DNA from: an uncultured Lachnospiraceae bacterium
GTDB taxonomy: Bacteria > Bacillota > Clostridia > Lachnospirales > Lachnospiraceae
NCBI GenBank assembly: GCA_934309145.1
Contig: CAKRCW010000002.1
Coordinates: 124,001 to 188,000 of the forward strand
Length of the DNA stretch: 64,000 bases
Direction: 5' to 3'
Every line of letters begins with the position of its first letter. The stretch's first letter is position 1. Position numbers and translations under genes: made by a program. The notes beneath the pieces were generated by a model. That model ran no database searches and was not told the origin of the DNA. It saw only the letters and a program-made list of their open reading frames with translations. Positions 32,415-40,883 of the stretch are shown here, piece by piece.

Positions 32415-32732
32415 CTAATCGATAACTTCTGTCTTGCCATCTACCTTGGCTACTCTTACTTTATCCTTCTTTTCGCCCTGGAAACCAACTCTAACTGGCT
32501 TACCCTTGTACAAATACATAACATTTGATAAATCGATAGGAGCTTCTTTATCAATAATGCCGCCCTGCTGATTCTGCATGCTTGGCTTGCTGTGCTTATG
32601 AACGATATTTACACCTTCAACTAAGACCTTATGGTTCTTAACATCAACGGATAATACCTTTCCTTCTTTGCCCTTGTCCTTACCGGCAATGACCTGAACC
32701 ATATCGTCCTTCTTAATTTTCATTGTTGCCAT
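32415..32732 (-). CDS. rplX: 50S ribosomal protein L24
   Basis: The protein starts MATMKIKKDDMVQVIAGKDK with the KOW motif GKDKGKEGKVL. ATG 32732 lies nine bases after GGAGG; the frame is open further upstream but that is the rplN end. About 105 residues, normal. Confidence 0.97.
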   Translation of the reverse strand: MATMKIKKDDMVQVIAGKDKGKEGKVLSVDVKNHKVLVEGVNIVHKHSKPSMQNQQGGIIDKEAPIDLSNVMYLYKGKPVRVGFQGEKKDKVRVAKVDGKTEVID

Positions 32733-32745
32733 TCGTCGATACCTC

Positions 32746-33114
32746 CTATAATACTTCCGGTGCAAGAGATACGATCTTCATGAACTTCTTATCTCTAAGC
32801 TCTCTTGCTACAGGTCCAAATATACGAGTTCCTCTTGGGTTTCCATCATCCTTGATGATAACTGCTGCGTTCTCATCAAACTTAATATATGAACCATCCT
32901 TACGACGTGCGCCCTTCTTAGAACGTACTACTACGGCTTTAACAACATCACCTTTTTTTACAACTCCGCCTGGTGTTGCATCTTTAACTGAGGCAACGAT
33001 GATATCACCAATATTTGCATATCTTCTTGTAGAACCGCCTAATACTCTGATGCAGAGAATTTCCTTAGCACCGGTATTATCAGCAACTCTAAGTCTTGTT
33101 TCCTGCTGAACCAT
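32746..33114 (-). CDS. rplN: 50S ribosomal protein L14
   Basis: The 122-residue protein has QQETRLRVADNTGAKEILCI, the KGDVVKAVVVRSKKGARRKD region and the GTRIFGPVARELR signature. Confidence 0.98.
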   Translation of the reverse strand: MVQQETRLRVADNTGAKEILCIRVLGGSTRRYANIGDIIVASVKDATPGGVVKKGDVVKAVVVRSKKGARRKDGSYIKFDENAAVIIKDDGNPRGTRIFGPVARELRDKKFMKIVSLAPEVL

Positions 33115-33127
33115 TGTTTACGCCTCC

Positions 33128-33382
33128 TTATTTAGCCTTCTCAATTATCTCAACAAGTCTCCATCTCTTGTCTTTAGAGAGAGGTCTTGTCTCCATAACT
33201 TTTACTCTATCGCCAACCTTACACTCATTATTCTCATCATGAGCCTTGAGCTTGTAAGTTCTCTTTACAATCTTACCGTAAAGAGGATGCTTTACATTAT
33301 CAACGATTGACACAACGATTGTCTTGTCCATCTTATCACTTGTAACTAAACCTACACGTGTTTTTCTCAGATTTCTGTCCAC
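33128..33382 (-). CDS. rpsQ: 30S ribosomal protein S17
   Basis: The 84-residue protein has RKTRVGLVTSDKMDKTIVVS and KVGDRVKVMETRPLSKDKRW. The start is GTG at 33382 after AGGAGG. Confidence 0.97.
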   Translation of the reverse strand: MDRNLRKTRVGLVTSDKMDKTIVVSIVDNVKHPLYGKIVKRTYKLKAHDENNECKVGDRVKVMETRPLSKDKRWRLVEIIEKAK

Positions 33383-33405
33383 AATATTTCCTCCTTTTAC
33401 GATAA

Positions 33406-33612
33406 TTAGTTAGCCTTCTGTGCTATAACTGTCTGTATTCTTGCGATATTTTTTCTTACTTCTTTAATTCTGCTTGTATTCTCGAGCTGATTAGTGGCAT
33501 TCTGGAATCTTAAGTTGAATAATTCCTTCTTAGCAGCAACCAAATCGCTCTGTAACTCTTCAAGTGATTTTGCGTTTAATTCTTCTCTATATTCCTTAAG
33601 CTTCACTGCCAT
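33406..33612 (-). CDS. rpmC: 50S ribosomal protein L29
   Basis: The 68-residue helical protein has KEYREELNAKSLEELQSDLV and LFNLRFQNATNQLENTSRIK. The ATG at 33612 is only 3 nt from AGGAGG; GTG at 33606, giving a 66-residue form, is better spaced and may be the real start. The gene overlaps the rplP end. Confidence 0.95.
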   Translation of the reverse strand: MAVKLKEYREELNAKSLEELQSDLVAAKKELFNLRFQNATNQLENTSRIKEVRKNIARIQTVIAQKAN

Positions 33613-34036
33613 TAACCTCCTTATCCAAATCTTCCTTTGAAACTATCTTACACTTCAAAGGTAATTTGTGTGTAGCAAGACGAAGAGCTTCCTTTGCTGT
33701 AGCTTCAGGTACACCTGAAATCTCAAACAATACTCTGCCTGGCTTTACAACTGCTACCCAGTACTCAAGAGCTCCCTTACCAGAACCCATACGAGTCTCA
33801 GCAGGCTTTGCTGTAACTGGCTTATCAGGGAAAATCTTAATCCAAACTTTACCTGTACGCTTTACATATCTTGTCATTGCAATACGGGCTGCCTCAATCT
33901 GATTTGACTTAATCCAGGCTGGCTCCATAGCAACGATACCATACTCACCATTTGTTATCTTATTTCCTCTAAGCGCCTTACCTGCCATTGTTCCTCTGAA
34001 CTGCTTACGACGCTTAACTCTCTTAGGCATTAACAT
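33596..34036 (-). CDS. rplP: 50S ribosomal protein L16
   Basis: The 146-residue protein has MPKRVKRRKQFRGTMAGKAL and the ETRMGSGKGALEYWVAVVKP signature. The first ATG overlaps the rpsC stop by one base (TAATG); a second ATG two codons later is also possible. Confidence 0.97.
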   Translation of the reverse strand: MLMPKRVKRRKQFRGTMAGKALRGNKITNGEYGIVAMEPAWIKSNQIEAARIAMTRYVKRTGKVWIKIFPDKPVTAKPAETRMGSGKGALEYWVAVVKPGRVLFEISGVPEATAKEALRLATHKLPLKCKIVSKEDLDKEVNGSEA

Positions 34037-34701
34037 TATTTATCGCTCCCTTCCTTATTTCCTCTAGTAGGAAGTACTTCACCATGGTAAACCCATGTCT
34101 TAACACCAACTTTACCGTATGTTGTATCTGCCTCAGCAAATCCATAATCGATATCAGCACGAAGAGTCTGAAGTGGAATTGTTCCCTCGCTATAGAACTC
34201 TGTTCTAGCCATATCAGCACCGCCAAGACGTCCTGAACAAGATGCCTTAATACCAAGTGCTCCAGCCTTCATTGTTCTGTTCATGCATGACTTCATTGCT
34301 CTTCTGAATGAAATACGGTTCTCAAGCTGTGCTGCAATATTCTCAGCTACAAGCTGTGCATCAAGATCAGGCTTTTTAATCTCCTTGATGTCGATTATAA
34401 GCTTCTTCTTAGTAAGCTTCTGAACCTTAGCCTTAACCTTCTCGATTCCTGCTCCGCCCTTACCGATTACAACACCAGGCTTAGCAGTATATACATTAAC
34501 CTTTACTCTGTCAGCAGTTCTCTCGATTTCAATCTTAGAGATGTTAGCTGCGTAAAGCTCTTTCTTTAAAAACTCTCTGATTTTATAGTCTTCAACAAGG
34601 TTGTCAGCGAACTCGCCGTTCTTAGTATCAGCATACCATTTTGAATCCCAATCCTTGATGACACCGACTCTTAAACCATGTGGATTAACCTTCTGTCCCA
34701 T
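34036..34701 (-). CDS. rpsC: 30S ribosomal protein S3
   Basis: The 221-residue protein has GQKVNPHGLRVGVIKDWDSK, the KH-domain GKGGAGIEKVKAKVQKL and the C-terminal RADIDYGFAEADTTYGKVGV. Normal. Confidence 0.98.
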   Translation of the reverse strand: MGQKVNPHGLRVGVIKDWDSKWYADTKNGEFADNLVEDYKIREFLKKELYAANISKIEIERTADRVKVNVYTAKPGVVIGKGGAGIEKVKAKVQKLTKKKLIIDIKEIKKPDLDAQLVAENIAAQLENRISFRRAMKSCMNRTMKAGALGIKASCSGRLGGADMARTEFYSEGTIPLQTLRADIDYGFAEADTTYGKVGVKTWVYHGEVLPTRGNKEGSDK

Positions 34702-34711
34702 TGCTTACCTC

Positions 34712-35098
34712 CTATCTTTCATCCAGCACAATAGTAATGTGGCTTGTTCTCTTCTCGATTCTATAAGCTCTACCCTGTGCTCTTGGTTGAATTCTCTTCA
34801 TTGTTGGTCCCTTGTTTGCATAACACTCAGCAATGTAAAGGTCTTCTGCCTTCATACCATTGTTGTTCTCAGCGTTCGCAATAGCGGACTTAAGAAGCTT
34901 CTCGATAACTCTTGAAGCATATCTGTTATTGTAAGCAAGGATACCGAGTGCTGAAGTTACATCCTTGCCTCTTATTGCATCTAATACAAAACAAGCCTTA
35001 GTAACTGATACTCTTGCAAATGATACAGTTGCCTTTGGTCTTGTGTCCTTATTCTCATTTCTGAGTCTCTTAATCTGGGATCTATGTCCTTTTGCCAT
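34712..35098 (-). CDS. rplV: 50S ribosomal protein L22
   Basis: The 128-residue protein has ACFVLDAIRGKDVTSALGIL, VIEKLLKSAIANAENNNGM and the C-terminal RIQPRAQGRAYRIEKRTSHI loop that lines the exit tunnel. Confidence 0.98.
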   Translation of the reverse strand: MAKGHRSQIKRLRNENKDTRPKATVSFARVSVTKACFVLDAIRGKDVTSALGILAYNNRYASRVIEKLLKSAIANAENNNGMKAEDLYIAECYANKGPTMKRIQPRAQGRAYRIEKRTSHITIVLDER

Positions 35099-35118
35099 GA
35101 ATGTGTCCTCCTTTCCTC

Positions 35119-35397
35119 TTATCTCCTACCCTTTTTCTCATCTTTGCCATGACCTCTGTATGTTCTTGTTGCTACGAACTCACCGAGCTTATGTCCTACC
35201 ATATCCTCAGTAACATATACAGGTACATGCTTTCTTCCATCATAAACTGCTATTGTATGACCTACAAATGAAGGAAAGATAGTTGAACGACGTGACCAAG
35301 TCTTTACAACCTGCTTGTCGTTGTTTGCATTTAACTCATCTATCTTCTTTAACAAATAATCATCTGCAAATGGTCCTTTTTTTAATGAACGAGCCAT
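35119..35397 (-). CDS. rpsS: 30S ribosomal protein S19
   Basis: The 92-residue protein begins MARSLKKGPFADDYLLKKI and has VGHTIAVYDGRKHVPVYVTE and KLGEFVATRTYRGH. Confidence 0.98.
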   Translation of the reverse strand: MARSLKKGPFADDYLLKKIDELNANNDKQVVKTWSRRSTIFPSFVGHTIAVYDGRKHVPVYVTEDMVGHKLGEFVATRTYRGHGKDEKKGRR

Positions 35398-35412
35398 ATG
35401 AAACCTCCTACT

Positions 35413-36255
35413 TTATTTAACGTTCTTACCGTCTCTTGTTCTGATAATCAACTTATTGGACTGCTTATTCTTCTTTCTGGTCTTAAGTCCCAGTGCTGGC
35501 TTACCCCAAGGAGTAGATGGTCCTGGTCTACCAATACTGGTTCTACCTTCACCACCACCATGTGGATGGTCGTTAGGGTTCATAACAGAACCACGAACAG
35601 TAGGTCTGATACCCATATGACGCTTACGTCCTGCCTTACCAACATTAACAAGGCCATGCTCGATGTTGCCAACCTGACCGATTGTCGCACGACAAACGAT
35701 AGGAACCATTCTCATCTCGCCTGAAGGAAGTCTTAATGTTGCATACTTGCCTTCCTTAGCCATAAGCTGTGCAGAGTTACCAGCTGAACGAACAAGCTGT
35801 GCACCCTTGCCAGGATAAAGCTCAATGTTGTGAATCTCTGTACCAACTGGTATCTCAGAAAGTGGCAGGCAGTTACCAACCTTAACTTCTGCATTAGAAC
35901 CATTCATAAGCTCATCGCCTACCTTAAGTCCGTTAGGAGCAATGATGTATGTCTTCTCGCCATCAGCGTAGAAAAGAAGAGCAATGTTTGCTGTTCTGTT
36001 TGGATCATACTCGATTGCTGCTACCTTAGCAGGTACATCATCCTTATTTCTCTTGAAATCTATAATTCTATATTTCTGTCTGTTACCGCCGCCGTGATGT
36101 CTAACGGTAATCTTTCCCTGATTGTTACGTCCGGCTGTCTTATCCTTCTTTGCAAGAAGTGATTTCTCAGGAGTGCTCTTTGTAATCTCCTCAAAATCAA
36201 GACCAGTCATATGCCTTCTGGAAGGTGTATATGGGTTATAAGTCTTAATTCCCAT
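35413..36255 (-). CDS. rplB: 50S ribosomal protein L2
   Basis: The 280-residue protein begins MGIKTYNPYTPSRRHMTGLD; ATG 36255 lies six bases after GGAGA. It has GRNNQGKITVRHHGGGNRQK and the C-terminal MNPNDHPHGGGEGRTSIG motif near the peptidyl transferase centre. Confidence 0.98.
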   Translation of the reverse strand: MGIKTYNPYTPSRRHMTGLDFEEITKSTPEKSLLAKKDKTAGRNNQGKITVRHHGGGNRQKYRIIDFKRNKDDVPAKVAAIEYDPNRTANIALLFYADGEKTYIIAPNGLKVGDELMNGSNAEVKVGNCLPLSEIPVGTEIHNIELYPGKGAQLVRSAGNSAQLMAKEGKYATLRLPSGEMRMVPIVCRATIGQVGNIEHGLVNVGKAGRKRHMGIRPTVRGSVMNPNDHPHGGGEGRTSIGRPGPSTPWGKPALGLKTRKKNKQSNKLIIRTRDGKNVK

Positions 36256-36316
36256 TGTGTTTCTCCTTTCAAACCTCAATTTATTGTCATGCTTTTATTG
36301 CATATAATACTTTATC

Positions 36317-36616
36317 TTACAGACCCTCGAATAACTCGATATCTGCACTCTCAGCAGTGAGCTGAACAACTGCCTTCTTTGTCTTAGAAGTAAGTCCGTA
36401 TACCATTCCACGTCTCTTTGTCTTTCCGTCATAATTCATGGTATTAACACTTGCTACCTTAGCTCCGTCGAACATCTTCTCAACAGCTTCCTTAATCTGT
36501 GACTTTGTTGCGTCCGGATGTACAAGGAATGTATACTTCTTCTCAGCCATTGCGTTCATACTCTTCTCTGTAAGAACAGGCTTCAATATAACATCATAAT
36601 ACTTAATATCTGCCAT
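36317..36616 (-). CDS. rplW: 50S ribosomal protein L23
   Basis: The 99-residue protein has YYDVILKPVLTEKSMNAMAE and KSQIKEAVEKMFDGAKVASV. Its ATG overlaps the rplD stop by one base. It docks SRP and trigger factor at the exit tunnel. Confidence 0.97.
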   Translation of the reverse strand: MADIKYYDVILKPVLTEKSMNAMAEKKYTFLVHPDATKSQIKEAVEKMFDGAKVASVNTMNYDGKTKRRGMVYGLTSKTKKAVVQLTAESADIELFEGL

Positions 36617-37236
36617 TATGCGTACACCTCCTCGATTGCTGCTACTGCATCCTTAGTGATTACAAGTGAATCATACTTAAGAATATCATATACGTTGATT
36701 GCATTTGTCATTGTTGTCTTAACTGTAGGAATATTTCTAGCTGAGAGGATAACCTTCTCATCCTTATCCTTAGTAACAACAAGTGCCTTTGAAACCTTAA
36801 GGTTGTTAAGAATCTCAGCAAACTTAGCTGTCTTAATCTCATCCATGTTAAATGCATCAACTACAACCATCTTTGAATCCTGAACCTTAGATGTAAGTGC
36901 AGACTTAATTGCTATCTGCTTCTCTCTCTTGTTCATCTTCATTGAATAATCTCTTGGCTTTGGAGCAAATACAACTCCACCGCCTGTCCACTGTGGAGAT
37001 CTTGTAGAACCCTGTCTTGCATGACCTGTTCCCTTCTGTCTCCAAGGCTTTCTACCACCGCCAGAAACTTCAGAACGTGTCTTAGCACTCTGTGTTCCCT
37101 GACGACTATTTGCTAACTGGCTAATTACTGCCAGATGTACTAAATGCTCATTTATTTCAACACCGAATACGTTGTCGTTAAGCTCAAGCTTATCAACTTC
37201 TTTTCCTTCAGTATTATAAACTGCTACTGTTGCCAT
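36616..37236 (-). CDS. rplD: 50S ribosomal protein L4
   Basis: The 206-residue protein has RQGTQSAKTRSEVSGGGRKP and WRQKGTGHARQGSTRSPQW of the exit-tunnel loop. L4 represses the S10 operon through its leader in E. coli; whether it does so here is unknown. Confidence 0.98.
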   Translation of the reverse strand: MATVAVYNTEGKEVDKLELNDNVFGVEINEHLVHLAVISQLANSRQGTQSAKTRSEVSGGGRKPWRQKGTGHARQGSTRSPQWTGGGVVFAPKPRDYSMKMNKREKQIAIKSALTSKVQDSKMVVVDAFNMDEIKTAKFAEILNNLKVSKALVVTKDKDEKVILSARNIPTVKTTMTNAINVYDILKYDSLVITKDAVAAIEEVYA

Positions 37237-37267
37237 CTAATGTGTTCCTCCTTCCTGAAAAGCGGGC

Positions 37268-37951
37268 TTATTTGCCAGCTTTTACTGTTTCCTTAATCAT
37301 TACTAATGATTTCTTTGGTCCAGGAACGGCACCCTTTACCAAGATTACATTGTTTTCAACATCTATCTTAACTATCTCAAGATTCTGTACTGTAACTCTT
37401 ACGTTACCCTTATGTCCAGGCATCTTCTTACCCTTGAATACTCTACCTGGAGTTGTTGCAGAACCATTGGAACCTGCATGACGATGATACTTTGAACCAT
37501 GAGCTGAAGGACCTGACTTCATACCGTATCTCTTGATACCACCAGCATATCCTTTACCCTTTGACTTAGCAGTAACATCAATCTTGTCACCCTCTGCGAA
37601 GATGTCAGCCTTGATTTCATCACCTGCGTTGTAGTCTGCTACGTTCTCTAATCTGAACTCTCTGACAAACCTCTTAGGTGTTGTGCCTGCCTTCTTGAAA
37701 TGTCCTACAAGAGCTTTACCAGCGCCATGTGGGTTTCTGATAACTTTCTTTCCAGAAACATCCTTAGTAGTAACTCTTTCTTTCTTCTCGCCAAAACCTA
37801 CCTGAATTGCATCGTAACCGTCGTTATCAACTGTTTTTACCTGAGTTACAACACAAGGTCCAGCCTCTAATACTGTTACAGGTGTTAACACACCATCTTC
37901 GTTGAAGATTTGAGTCATTCCGACTTTTGTTGCTAAAATAGCTTTCTTCAT
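37268..37951 (-). CDS. rplC: 50S ribosomal protein L3
   Basis: The 227-residue protein begins MKKAILATKVGMTQIFNEDG; ATG 37951 follows AGGAGG at good distance. It has the GIKRYGMKSGPSAHGSKYHR region and GVFxGKKMPGHKG-type loop (RVFKGKKMPGHKGN). Confidence 0.98.
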   Translation of the reverse strand: MKKAILATKVGMTQIFNEDGVLTPVTVLEAGPCVVTQVKTVDNDGYDAIQVGFGEKKERVTTKDVSGKKVIRNPHGAGKALVGHFKKAGTTPKRFVREFRLENVADYNAGDEIKADIFAEGDKIDVTAKSKGKGYAGGIKRYGMKSGPSAHGSKYHRHAGSNGSATTPGRVFKGKKMPGHKGNVRVTVQNLEIVKIDVENNVILVKGAVPGPKKSLVMIKETVKAGK

Positions 37952-38067
37952 TATAAAACTTCCTCCTAATTTTAATTCACAGCGGATTGATTGCTCAATC
38001 ATACTAAATTCAATCTTATAAGGATTGTAATTAGGTACTGCAATTTACTTAAATAATTGTGATGAAA

Positions 38068-38379
38068 TTACTTCATCTTAACGTCTACATATACACCAGC
38101 TGACATATCAATCTTCTGAAGAGCATCGATTGTCTTCTGTGATGGTGCAATAACGTCAATGAGTCTCTTGTGAGTTCTCTGCTCGAACTGCTCTCTTGAA
38201 TCCTTATACTTATGAACAGCTCTAAGAATTGTAACCTTCTCAACCTTTGTAGGCATTGGAACTGGTCCGCTAACCTTTGCTCCTGTACTCTTAACAGTTT
38301 CGATTACCTGCTTTGCAGCCTGATCGATTAACTTGTGATCGTACGCCTTCAATGTGATTCTCATAATTTGACTTGCCAT
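38068..38379 (-). CDS. rpsJ: 30S ribosomal protein S10
   Basis: The 103-residue protein begins MASQIMRITLKAYDHKLID; ATG 38379 lies ten bases after GGAGG. Upstream in-frame codons belong to the leader. The protein contains VKSTGAKVSGPVPMPTKVEK and EQRTHKRLIDVIAP. First gene of the S10-spc-alpha cluster. Confidence 0.98.
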   Translation of the reverse strand: MASQIMRITLKAYDHKLIDQAAKQVIETVKSTGAKVSGPVPMPTKVEKVTILRAVHKYKDSREQFEQRTHKRLIDVIAPSQKTIDALQKIDMSAGVYVDVKMK

Positions 38380-38662
38380 AAAAAAAGCCGCCTCCTTTTC
38401 GCACTTTTTGTAGTACGACAAGTGGTGACTGTACAACTTTCCCGTGTGTGTCGTAATGTTTGACATTCCTATCTCACACGTCATCTCCGTTCTTTGGATT
38501 GCAACTCTTACAATATCCTACGGATGGTTATTCGGTACAGTGACTTGTCGCCAGTTATCGTTAATTGACATTCGCTCCACGAAAAACCTGCTCAAATATA
38601 CATTCGCAACGCTTTATATACTTAGCAGCAACCTTCGCTTCTACGCTATCAATGTCACAGCA
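38380..38662 (-). ncRNA. Structured S10-operon leader RNA (candidate autoregulatory leader)
   Basis: The 283-nt leader between the predicted start site and rpsJ has a strong long-range stem. 38543-38550 pairs with 38416-38423 (8 bp) and, past a small asymmetric bulge, 38535-38541 pairs with 38428-38434 (7 bp). It encloses about 100 nt and lies about 35-170 nt before the rpsJ start codon. A ribosomal-protein-binding leader is expected by analogy with the E. coli S10 leader, but the fold is not the same by eye. Confidence 0.5.
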
Positions 38663-38668
38663 AGGGAT

Positions 38669-38697
38669 ATTATATATCAACAATCCGCATATTGCAA
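38669..38697 (-). promoter_or_regulatory. Promoter of the S10-spc-alpha cluster
   Basis: TTGCAA (38697-38692) and TATAAT (38674-38669) on the minus strand are 17 nt apart, followed by the structured leader. AT-rich T-runs just upstream may act as an UP element. Confidence 0.8.
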
Positions 38698-38754
38698 GGT
38701 TTTTTTTACATTTTTAATGTATTTTTTTTAAGACATTATATTTTACATTTTTTG

Positions 38755-39543
38755 CTATTTTATGATAGCTATTATCTCTTCTATAGCCTTAACGAACAGA
38801 TTTCTTTCATATAATAATGTAAGAAATCTATTTGAGTATATTTCATCAAATATTACTTTTCCTGTTCCACCATCAGAGAAAAGTGACACTACAAGCATAA
38901 ACATCCATACTATTATAAGGCCTTCAACTGCACCGAACAATATTCCTCCCATCCTGTTTATACTTCCAACAATAGGAAGTTCCACCACAAACGAAAGACA
39001 TATAGATAACAATCCAAATAGAATTCGTAATATTATAATCGTAATAAAAAATGCCACGCTGTTTATAATCATGTATGCCACATAAGTTGCCATATAATCA
39101 TAAAATCCATAAACGCCAAGCTCTCCCTTGGTCTCATCATTATTATTCGCAACTAAGGCATCCTTAATATAAGAAGGAAATCCTGATGACTGAATAATGG
39201 ATATCTGTGTATTTCGGTCCGGCTCAGTTGTCATAACAGCCTGTGTCATCTCGGCAGTCATCTGGTTAATAATGCTTGTGTCAACACCTGCCATGGCATT
39301 TTCAACCTCTGCTGACACCCTCTCCTCAACCTTAGACTGTATTGCTGCATATATCCTGTCATGCAAATTTTCATCTATATTAGTGTATTGGATTATAAGC
39401 CCGCCAACAAGCGGTGCAAGAAAATACGCAAGCACAAAAGAAAGTCCGGTCAATATCAGTTTCAATATCGACCGAAACAATCCTCTCTTATATCCAATTA
39501 ACATAAAAACGGCAAATATTAATACAACTATAAACATCAACAT
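38755..39543 (-). CDS. CvpA-family membrane protein
   Basis: The 262-residue protein begins MLMFIVVLIFAVFMLIGYKR; ATG 39543 lies eight bases after GGAG. It has the CvpA pattern: an N-terminal helix, GYKRGLFRSILKLILTGLSF, and two later helices with GSINRMGGILFGAVEGLIIV. A longer extracytoplasmic insertion (about 75-160) separates them. CvpA proteins affect envelope functions; the mechanism is unknown. It follows the DUF5711-like gene by 31 nt. Confidence 0.8.
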   Translation of the reverse strand: MLMFIVVLIFAVFMLIGYKRGLFRSILKLILTGLSFVLAYFLAPLVGGLIIQYTNIDENLHDRIYAAIQSKVEERVSAEVENAMAGVDTSIINQMTAEMTQAVMTTEPDRNTQISIIQSSGFPSYIKDALVANNNDETKGELGVYGFYDYMATYVAYMIINSVAFFITIIILRILFGLLSICLSFVVELPIVGSINRMGGILFGAVEGLIIVWMFMLVVSLFSDGGTGKVIFDEIYSNRFLTLLYERNLFVKAIEEIIAIIK

Positions 39544-39574
39544 GTTTTTTTCTCCATCTATAACAAAAGCCTGT

Positions 39575-40810
39575 CTACTCTGAAGCTGAGCCGGCACCAG
39601 ACTTAAGCTTTATCGTCTCTGTGACTGTATCATAGACAACTATATATTCAAGATGATTGCCACTAGGAACAATGCTATTTATATTACCAGATAATGTTCC
39701 ATCAAATTTAACACTTCCATCCTTCCTATATATCAGACAATTATTCCCACCGGATATTATTATCTCCTTGTCAGCAGCGTATACATTTGAATAAGGAAAA
39801 TCTATATAGTCATCAAATTTTTTATTTCCCTTAAGATCGTATACCTGTACCTTATACATATGTTCAGAGGTTTCCTCCTGATTATCCTGTATAACGCCTA
39901 TGTAATCCTTGTTATAAAACACACTTCTTATCTCATTTTCAAACTTAATATCTGTCTTAAAGCTAGGTTTTTCCTTCATATCATATATACTGATTGTATT
40001 TGTTCCAAAAGCAGCCACAGTATCATTGTCAATAAATTCAACCTTAGGGACAACCTCGTTTTCAAACATATATCCGCCAACCATTCTGTCAGCATTACTA
40101 TTTTGACCTACATCTCCAAAATTGTATGCTGCAAGATTATCCTGCACACTGTTACCGGCAATGTTTATATAGCTTGTAAAAAGCTTCCTTCCATCATCAG
40201 ATATTGTCATATCCAGAGGATATCCACTCTTATCAAGTGTAGTCTGCATCTCATATACAGCATTACCATTCTTGTCATACAGATTGACATAATTAGTCTT
40301 ATCACTCTCAAGCATAACCGCAAATGCACCCTGACTTGCCACATCAACGTCACATATAGCATATGGCATCGTCAGGCTGCTTACCTGTCCGCTAGTATTA
40401 AACACGCACACGGAGTTGCCACTCATATCAGCTATAACTGCATAATCGCCACTTGTGACAGCCATAGGCATAAGCATATTAATGCCTGCTGACCATACTG
40501 TATCACCATTTGCATTAATATATGAAACTCCATCCGGAGTGTATTTCAACAGATTACCCGCAAACTGAACATAGCTTGCTGTGTTCTCATAATTGGTCTC
40601 TGCACTCTTAACTACCTTGTATCCCTTATATTCCTTATGAAGCATAACATAAATAACTATTCCGGCAACAGCTGCTACGATAAGCACTGTAAAAAAAACT
40701 ATTTTTTTTCTTCGCGAAATCTCCCGCTGAACCCGCTTATTATGCTCCTGTGTCTCTTCAGAGCCATTTACATATACAACATTATCATTATCCTGTTCTA
40801 TCCTGCTCAT
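39575..40810 (-). CDS. DUF5711-like membrane-anchored beta-propeller protein
   Basis: The 411-residue protein has a basic cytoplasmic N-terminus, one membrane helix (about 33-56, KIVFFTVLIVAAVAGIVIYV) and a large extracellular region. That region contains repeating strand pairs such as YAVIADMSGNSVCVFNTSGQ, VNLYDKNGNAV and VQVYDLKGNKKF, as in WD/PQQ-type beta propellers. This matches the DUF5711 family of Lachnospiraceae by recollection. The function is unknown. It forms a minus-strand set with the LysM gene upstream and cvpA downstream. Confidence 0.65.
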   Translation of the reverse strand: MSRIEQDNDNVVYVNGSEETQEHNKRVQREISRRKKIVFFTVLIVAAVAGIVIYVMLHKEYKGYKVVKSAETNYENTASYVQFAGNLLKYTPDGVSYINANGDTVWSAGINMLMPMAVTSGDYAVIADMSGNSVCVFNTSGQVSSLTMPYAICDVDVASQGAFAVMLESDKTNYVNLYDKNGNAVYEMQTTLDKSGYPLDMTISDDGRKLFTSYINIAGNSVQDNLAAYNFGDVGQNSNADRMVGGYMFENEVVPKVEFIDNDTVAAFGTNTISIYDMKEKPSFKTDIKFENEIRSVFYNKDYIGVIQDNQEETSEHMYKVQVYDLKGNKKFDDYIDFPYSNVYAADKEIIISGGNNCLIYRKDGSVKFDGTLSGNINSIVPSGNHLEYIVVYDTVTETIKLKSGAGSASE

Positions 40811-40883
40811 AATTTTCTCCTATGTTTGAAAATTGCATCAGCTCAATAATAACACATTTTATTCTAATATACCATGCATATTT

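Noticed and set aside
39860..40492. 210-codon plus-strand open frame
   Set aside because: Antisense to the DUF5711-like gene, which has a membrane helix and coherent repeat structure; the plus frame reads like a Cys/Ile/His-rich shadow.
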